A stretch of 64,000 bases of DNA from Paracoccus limosus (GTDB lineage Bacteria; Pseudomonadota; Alphaproteobacteria; Rhodobacterales; Rhodobacteraceae): the NCBI RefSeq assembly GCF_009711185.1, contig NZ_WMIF01000014.1, forward strand, positions 36,977 to 100,976, read 5' to 3'. The notes beneath the pieces were generated by a model. The model was not told the origin of the DNA. It did not search any database and saw only the letters and a program-made list of their open reading frames with translations. This document shows positions 59,531-64,000 of this stretch, one piece after another. Position numbers and translations under genes: made by a program. The number at the start of each line of letters is the position of its first letter. Within the stretch, counting starts at the first letter, position 1.

Positions 59531-59959
59531 TCAGCCCTTGCGGGCGGCCAGCGCGTCGATCATCGGGCGGACGCCCGACAGGTCATAGCCAGCCTCGGCT
59601 GCGGTTTGCAGCAGGCTGTCGGCGGGCGTGGTTCCGGCCTCGGTCAGTGCCCAGAGCACGGTCGAGCGGTTGCCCGAGCGGCAATAGGCGATCTTGCGGC
59701 CCGGCAGCGCCAAGGCCTCGGCCTGGGCGTCGACCATGGTTTGGGTGACCTGACCGGGCACGAAGGGAATGGCGCGATATTCCATGCCGGCGGCGGCGGC
59801 CGCGGCCTGCATGGCCGCGCCATCCTCGTCGGGGCCGACCTCGGCGTCGGGGCGATTGTTGATCACCACGCGAAAGCCCTGTGCCGCCAGATCCGGCAGA
59901 TCCTCGGGCGTAATCTGGGGCGAGACCGAAAGCTCGGGGGTGATTTGGCGCAGATCCAT
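59531..59959 (-). CDS. Blh-like TIGR01244-family phosphatase
   Basis: 142 residues from the ATG at 59959, after GGAGAG. Dual-specificity-type phosphatase fold with the CX5R loop as CRSGNRS near 94 and a general-acid region 'IPFVPGQVTQ' earlier. This is the N-terminal module of Blh proteins, which otherwise fuse to a beta-lactamase-like sulfur dioxygenase. Here it stands alone. Such proteins are tied to sulfide or persulfide metabolism in relatives, but no partner genes are near. Confidence 0.82.
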   Translation of the reverse strand: MDLRQITPELSVSPQITPEDLPDLAAQGFRVVINNRPDAEVGPDEDGAAMQAAAAAAGMEYRAIPFVPGQVTQTMVDAQAEALALPGRKIAYCRSGNRSTVLWALTEAGTTPADSLLQTAAEAGYDLSGVRPMIDALAARKG

Positions 59960-60028
59960 GGACTCTCCTTCGCGACGCTTGCGCCACTGGATCACCGTGT
60001 TTGGCCACGCTGTCAAGCGGCGCGGCGC

Positions 60029-60712
60029 TCAGGCGACGGGGGCGTTTTCCTCGACCAGCAGCGGCAATTGCGCGTAATCGTCGAAGCTGGCGGTAAAGCG
60101 CATCTCTTCGAGCGGCGACTTGCGGTAGCCCCGCGCAAAGATCAGGAACGGCACGCCGGTATTGGCCGCGCATTCCGCGTCGAATTCGCTGTCGCCGACA
60201 TAGACGCCGCGCGGCTGGTGCGGATCGGCGCCCAGTGCCGCAAGTGCGGCGCGCAGCGGTGCGGGATCGGGTTTGCGCTGCGGCAGGGAATCGCCGCCGA
60301 CAACGGTGGCAAACAGCCCCGAGATGTCGAAATGCTCCAGCACCGCCTGCGTCGGGCCCAGCGGCTTGTTGGTGCAGATGCCAAGCGCATAGCCGCGATC
60401 AGCCAACAGGCCCAAAGCCTCGGTCACCTGTGGATAAAGCCGGGTCAGCGCGGTGGCGTCGTGATAGCGGGTCATGAAGGCCGCGACCAGATCGCGATGC
60501 GCCTCGGACGGCAGGCCGGTCGCCGCGATGACGCGCCGCCACAACAGATCGACGCCGCCGCCGATGAAGCTGCGCACCTGATCCAGCGTCAGCAGCCGCG
60601 CGTCATGCAGGCGCAGGACGGCATTAACCGTGGCGTGAATGTCGGGGGCGCTGTCGATCAGGGTGCCGTCAAGGTCGAAGACCACCGGGCAAGGCGCGAA
60701 ACAGGTGTTCAT
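60029..60712 (-). CDS. gph: Phosphoglycolate phosphatase-like HAD hydrolase
   Basis: 227 residues. HAD-family hydrolase with motif I 'VVFDLDGTLIDSAPDIHATV' near 9-28, the Lys motif 'GICTNKPLGPTQAVLEHF' and motif IV 'VYVGDSEFDAECAANTGVPF'. It dephosphorylates 2-phosphoglycolate in most relatives. The ATG at 60712 overlaps the stop of the thioredoxin-like gene (ATGA); another ATG lies 12 bases earlier. The coupling is probably only organisational. Other HAD substrates cannot be excluded. Confidence 0.88.
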   Translation of the reverse strand: MNTCFAPCPVVFDLDGTLIDSAPDIHATVNAVLRLHDARLLTLDQVRSFIGGGVDLLWRRVIAATGLPSEAHRDLVAAFMTRYHDATALTRLYPQVTEALGLLADRGYALGICTNKPLGPTQAVLEHFDISGLFATVVGGDSLPQRKPDPAPLRAALAALGADPHQPRGVYVGDSEFDAECAANTGVPFLIFARGYRKSPLEEMRFTASFDDYAQLPLLVEENAPVA

Positions 60713-61263
60713 TGCGTTTTCCATTTGATTGAGCAACCGATCGAGGCGGTCTGGTCCTGCGGTCCTTGTCCGGTGCGGGCGATCTGGGCCATGGCCTCGA
60801 AGAGTTCGCGCTTGGCGCCCGGATCGCCCGGCGTGCGGCCCGAGGCATCCAGCCGGCCGCGATACTGCAGTTCCAGCCTGTCGTTGTAGCCAAAGAAGTC
60901 GGGCGTGCATTCGGCGCCATAGACGCGCGCGACATCCTGACTTTCGTCATAGAGATAGGGAAAGCTGAAGCCGTGGCGCAGGGCCTCGGCCTTCATGTGT
61001 TCGGGCGCGTCCTGCGGATATTCCGCGACATCATTGGCCGAAATCGCGACAACACCGATGCCCAGGGCCTGCAGCTCGGCCGCGTCGCGCTGGATGCGGT
61101 CGATCACGGCCTGAACATAGGGACAGTGGTTGCAGATGAACATGACCAGCGTGCCCTTGGGCCCGGCGATCTGCGCCAGCGAAAACAATCTGCCATCCGG
61201 ATCGGGCAAGGCAAAATCCGGAGCCTTGGCGCCAAAATCGCACACCGGGGGACGCACGGCCAT
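60709..61263 (-). CDS. Thioredoxin-like/AhpC-TSA family protein
   Basis: 184 residues from the ATG at 61263, after a GAGG site; an upstream ATG at 61275 has a poorer site. Fold and order are of peroxiredoxin/ResA-like proteins: 'APDFALPDPDGRLFSLAQIA' and 'LVMFICNHCPYVQAVIDRI'. The CNHC pair is a redox Cys-X-X-Cys. 'ECTPDFFGYN' and 'GCSIKWK' are typical of the 'thioredoxin family protein' group with a third Cys. No signal peptide, so cytoplasmic. Exact partner unknown. It is translationally coupled to gph. Confidence 0.88.
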   Translation of the reverse strand: MAVRPPVCDFGAKAPDFALPDPDGRLFSLAQIAGPKGTLVMFICNHCPYVQAVIDRIQRDAAELQALGIGVVAISANDVAEYPQDAPEHMKAEALRHGFSFPYLYDESQDVARVYGAECTPDFFGYNDRLELQYRGRLDASGRTPGDPGAKRELFEAMAQIARTGQGPQDQTASIGCSIKWKTQ

Positions 61264-61324
61264 GATATACCTCATCTTGTCAGCGCGCCCAAGCTAGCAA
61301 GAGATTCCCGGGGCTTCGAGCGGA

Positions 61325-61352
61325 TTTCCGGGGATATTTGCGAAAGTATGAG
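61325..61352 (-). repeat. Partial copy of the intergenic repeat
   Basis: On the minus strand CATACTTTCG-CAAATATCCCCGG matches the conserved core (TTTCG...AATATCCCGG) of the elements at 26671 and 56285. The GC hairpin part is not evident here. It lies upstream of the thioredoxin-like gene. Confidence 0.4.
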
Positions 61353-61490
61353 GTGGGGTTGATCATATTGTTACATAATACGGATTATCACTATAAAAAT
61401 GAGCACAAAGTGGAGTTGCCGCGAACTGGCATAGTTGATTTCTCGCCTCCGGCTTGATGCCTGACGCTGGCCGGATCAGCATGACTTGGC

Positions 61491-61910
61491 ATGGAGGCTT
61501 CGACAGCCGCCTATTTGCGCTTTGCAACGGGGAATCCGGGCCTTTATCGGCTGATGTTCAGCGCGGATGCCGGAGAGCCTGCGGACGTGCATCTTGACGA
61601 GCGGGCGCTTGCGACCTGCCAACCGCTTATCGAACTTCTGGAGCGGGGCCAGGCCGAGGGGGTTCTGCGCCAGCGCGACATTGATGGGCAGATGGCTGCG
61701 TGCTGGGGGCTAACGCACGGCTTGGCCCTGCTGACCATTGATGGGATCTTGCTGCCTGAAAAGTCGGCACCGATGCGGTCAACAACGCTCTTGCAACGCT
61801 CCTGGAGGGTTTGGCCTGCGTGTCGCTGCTGGGAAGCGTGATGAGATTCCCGAACGGAAATAAATACTGTTGATAACACTGTATTAATCTGGCGCCCGCG
61901 CAGTCGTCTG
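61491..61910 (+). pseudogene. TetR-family regulator remnant (truncated, frameshifted)
   Basis: Only the C-terminal ligand domain of a TetR regulator of the WHG type is left: 'RFATGNPGLYRLMFSADAGE' then 'AACWGLTHGLALLTIDGILL'. The frame ends at 61841, but its last 27 codons are out of register. After 'LLPEK' the +1 frame continues as 'VGTDAVNNALATLLEGLA', the expected domain end. There is no HTH upstream: a stop lies just before the ATG at 61482 and the DNA before it is unusually A/T-rich. So it has lost its 5' end and has a frameshift near 61762. Coordinates of the 3' limit are approximate. Confidence 0.75.
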
Positions 61911-63107
61911 CCCCGCAATTGCGCGCGCCGCGGCATGTGCCGAGGCCCATGCCCATTGGAAATTATAGCCGCCCAGCCAGCCGGTCACATCGACCACCTC
62001 GCCGATGAAATACAGCCCCGGTGCGCTACGCGCCTGCAGGCTACGCGCGTCCAGATCGCGCGTGTCGACGCCGCCGAGCGTTACCTCGGCCGTGCGCCAG
62101 CCCTCTGACCCGACGGGGCGCAATTGCCATTCGTTCACCCGGCGCGCCAGAATATCGAGCTGGCGGTTGGGCTGATCGGCCAGCCGCGCCTCGGTCAGGC
62201 CCAACTCGGCCGTGATCGCTTCGGCCAGACGGTTCGGCAGCCAGCGGGCCAGCGCCGTGGCGACCGCGACACGACCGCCCTGCCCCCGTGCCGCCCGCAG
62301 TTCAGCGGCAAGATTGCAGTCCGGCAGCAGATCCACCTGAATGCTTTCGCCCGGTTGCCAATAGCTTGAAATCTGCAGGATCGCCGGGCCCGACAGCCCG
62401 CGATGCGTGAACAAAAGCCCGTCGCGGAAAGTCGCGGCGCTGCGGCCGCTGCCGTGACGCACCTCGGCCTCCAGCGACAGGCCGCTAAGCGGCTTGCACA
62501 GGTTCAGATCCTGTTCGGCAAAGGTCAGCGGCACCAGCCCCGCCCGTGGCGTTACCAGCCGCAAACCGAATTGCGCCGCGATCTCATAGCCAAGCCCGGT
62601 CGCGCCCATCTTGGGGATCGAGCGGCCGCCGGTTGCCACGACCACCTGCCGGCCCGCCGCCATCCCCCTGCCCGTCGTGACGACAAAGCCGGTATCCGTC
62701 CGGGCGATGCCGGTGACCGAGGTCTCCAGCCGCAGCACCGCGCTGCGCATCCGATGCAGCAGCATGTCGATGATCTGCCGGGCGCTGCCGTCACAAAAAA
62801 GCTGGCCCAGCGTTTTCTCGTGCCAGGCGATTCTCGCCGAATCGACCAGAGCGACAAAGTCCCCCGGCGCGAATCCCGACAGCGCCGAGGCGCAGAATCG
62901 CGGATTCTGCGACAAGAATCGTTCGCGATTCGTCGCGAGGTTGGTGAAGTTGCAGCGCCCTCCACCCGAAATGCGGATTTTTTCACCGGGTGCGCGGGCG
63001 TGATCCAGCACCAGAATGCGATGCCCGGGGTCGGCTGCAATCAGCGATCCAGCGCAGAAAAGCCCGGCTGCACCGGCCCCCAGAATGATCGTATCAAACT
63101 CTTCCAT
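61884..63107 (-). CDS. HI0933/YhiN-type NAD(P)/FAD-dependent oxidoreductase
   Basis: 407 residues from the ATG at 63107, whose N-terminus leads directly into the FAD-binding fold ('TIILGAGAAGLFCAGSLIAA'). 'EKIRISGGGRCNFTNL' near 50 is the diagnostic family motif. 'VVVATGGRSIPKMGATGLGY' and 'GLYFIGEVVDVTGWLGGYNF' are the other FAD segments. Relatives are called BaiN/YhiN; the reaction is poorly known in free-living bacteria. It is opposite to the TetR remnant and ends near it. Confidence 0.9.
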   Translation of the reverse strand: MEEFDTIILGAGAAGLFCAGSLIAADPGHRILVLDHARAPGEKIRISGGGRCNFTNLATNRERFLSQNPRFCASALSGFAPGDFVALVDSARIAWHEKTLGQLFCDGSARQIIDMLLHRMRSAVLRLETSVTGIARTDTGFVVTTGRGMAAGRQVVVATGGRSIPKMGATGLGYEIAAQFGLRLVTPRAGLVPLTFAEQDLNLCKPLSGLSLEAEVRHGSGRSAATFRDGLLFTHRGLSGPAILQISSYWQPGESIQVDLLPDCNLAAELRAARGQGGRVAVATALARWLPNRLAEAITAELGLTEARLADQPNRQLDILARRVNEWQLRPVGSEGWRTAEVTLGGVDTRDLDARSLQARSAPGLYFIGEVVDVTGWLGGYNFQWAWASAHAAARAIAGQTTARAPD

Positions 63108-63203
63108 GCCGGTCGCATAGCCGTCGCAAAAACTACCCACAAGAAATTTCCGATTGGGTCTTGCAGCCCCCTGCCGGCTTGGCTAGATACCGCCTCACAG
63201 AGT

Positions 63204-63278
63204 TGGGGCGTGGCCAAGTGGTAAGGCAACGGTTTTTGGTACCGTGTACCGTAGGTTCGAATCCTACCGCCCCAGCCA
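63204..63278 (+). tRNA. tRNA-Gln(UUG)
   Basis: Acceptor arms TGGGGCG (63204-63210) and CGCCCCA (63268-63274) pair fully, discriminator G and encoded CCA follow (63276-63278). The anticodon stem ACGGT/ACCGT encloses TTTTGGT with anticodon TTG at 63236-63238. The T loop is GGTTCGAATCC. Confidence 0.96.
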
Positions 63279-63469
63279 AAAATCACAAGAATTTATAGAG
63301 CGTTAGACTGCGGCCAGTGATTGGTTCTTCCTGCAGAGCTATCATCGATCTAGCTAGTCGCGAAGTCTCTAGCATCGGCCCTGCTCCACGAGGAGTAGAG
63401 CCGCAAGTGCCCCAAGAAATGCCCCGGAGTGGTCTTCTCGCGGGCTTTAAGGGCAGGTAAATGAACGGT
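63279..63469. other. Short intergenic stretch after tRNA-Gln
   Basis: 191 bases with a base composition visibly less GC-rich than the core. I see no gene or clear terminator. A plain AT-rich opening ('CAAAAATCACAAGAATTTAT') directly follows the tRNA. It may be an integration scar. Confidence 0.35.
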
Positions 63470-64000
63470 TCAGTCGTCCTTCTTGCCGAGCAGTCTGCCG
63501 CGTAGGCTACCAAGCGCGGATTGAGTGCGGTCAGCCACTGCAGACGCTCCGCTCTGGACAACCGTAGCTACTTGCGATGAGTAGTGCCCTGCCTTGCGCA
63601 TCAGTTGCGCCTGCGTCGAAAGTACAGCAGAGAACTCTCGCTCGACTGCCTCGACCGCCAGCTCTTCCTTTTCGTCGAACTCGCCATCGGCATGCACGAT
63701 CTCGTTGAGGAACTGAAGAATTTCCTTGCGGATGGCTTCGGGGTTGCAGTCAGGGTTGTCGATCTGGAACTCGGCAAGTGTCCGGGCCATCTCCTTGAGG
63801 CTCTGGTTCCTGATCTGCAACTCAATCAGCGGCAATGCCCGGCCAGTGTAATCGGGCGCGATACCCCATTCCTCGTAAGCGCGACGCTGATCCCCTCCTG
63901 CCGCTGGTGATCTGAACGGGCCAATCTCCGTGCGCATGAACGTCGGAGGTGTTGGCTTGGAACGAGACGGCAAAATGGGCGGCCATTTGGACGGCTTCTC
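63470..64000 (-). CDS. Hypothetical TerB-like protein, 5' end outside window
   Basis: The frame is open to the right edge, so the true start is beyond 64000; an internal TTG at 63973 would be possible but is not needed. About 177 codons are visible. The C-terminal half contains 'LQFLNEIVHADGEFDEKEEL', an acidic helix pattern like TerB-fold metal sites. The end is Ala/Ser-rich and basic ('LGSLRGRLLGKKDD'). The N-terminal part is Pro-rich. Codon and base use are less GC-biased than neighbours, suggesting an accessory gene next to tRNA-Gln. I do not recognise the family with certainty. Confidence 0.55.
   Translation of the reverse strand, partial: EKPSKWPPILPSRSKPTPPTFMRTEIGPFRSPAAGGDQRRAYEEWGIAPDYTGRALPLIELQIRNQSLKEMARTLAEFQIDNPDCNPEAIRKEILQFLNEIVHADGEFDEKEELAVEAVEREFSAVLSTQAQLMRKAGHYSSQVATVVQSGASAVADRTQSALGSLRGRLLGKKDD

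Noticed and set aside
63283..63561. 92-codon minus-strand frame after tRNA-Gln
   Set aside because: Overlaps the hypothetical gene in another frame and has no recognisable domain.

Overview
The window is a GC-rich alphaproteobacterial chromosome segment, most likely from a Paracoccus species (Rhodobacterales). The best evidence is the complete assimilatory nitrate cluster in the order nasT-nasS-nasA-nasB-nasG-nasH-nasC, which is the arrangement described for Paracoccus denitrificans. A takP/takQ/takM alpha-keto-acid TRAP transporter close to that of Rhodobacter sphaeroides, a class I lysyl-tRNA synthetase and an opgG-opgH-opgC glucan operon also fit. Nearly all of it looks like ordinary core chromosome. 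I saw no CRISPR array, rRNA, complete insertion sequence or prophage.

Layout. (1) 1-1560: an accessory edge with the C-terminal end of a recombinase-type protein and a DUF3883 nuclease-fold protein, next to the 3' end of a tRNA-Ser(UGA). (2) 1.7-4.4 kb: preT-preA, NAD-dependent dihydropyrimidine dehydrogenase, with a RutR-like operator in front. (3) 4.5-7.9 kb: an OmpR-family two-component system and a small PepSY protein, divergent from a secreted His/Gly-rich protein. (4) 8.1-16.6 kb: a tightly packed run opgG-opgH-opgC-fhs-nadD-dacB. (5) 16.7-21.8 kb: a TerB-like protein, class I lysS, a beta-helix protein preceded by a CtrA-type site, and a HugZ-type protein. (6) 22-26.7 kb: acetate use (acsA, DUF485, actP, orphan receiver). 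(7) 26.8-30.8 kb: an orphan peptide-binding protein and the cobalamin lower-ligand genes cobU-cobT-cobS. (8) 30.8-34.1 kb: takQ-takM convergent with takP. (9) 34.3-40.3 kb: nrdR-ribD, a VOC protein, the capsule/Kdo operon kpsT-kpsE-kdsA, and a uracil-DNA glycosylase-family protein. (10) 40.4-50 kb: the nas cluster, with a candidate NasT (ANTAR) RNA target in the nasA leader. (11) 50.1-56.7 kb: SseB-like, DUF882 and L,D-transpeptidase genes, then lpxD with its own ACP and ketosynthase, then a ferredoxin. (12) 56.8-63.1 kb: a TetR regulator with a perfect palindrome upstream, typA, a 24-residue membrane protein, a Blh-like phosphatase, gph, a thioredoxin-like protein, a broken TetR fragment and a YhiN-type flavoprotein. 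(13) 63.2-64 kb: tRNA-Gln(UUG), then a different-looking stretch with a gene running off the end.

How the parts work together. The nas genes form one pathway: nitrate import (NasA), reduction to nitrite (NasC), nitrite transport (NasH) and reduction to ammonium (NasB with the Rieske protein NasG). NasS senses nitrate and NasT probably acts on the leader RNA. Several loci concern the envelope: OPG synthesis, capsule export with Kdo supply, lipid A acylation, and peptidoglycan-active enzymes (DacB, L,D-transpeptidase, DUF882). The most interesting leads are regulatory signals in intergenic DNA: the two-hairpin ANTAR target, the CtrA-type site, the RutR-like operator, the TetR palindrome and the phased repeats between the PepSY genes. 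No clearly new multi-gene system is visible.
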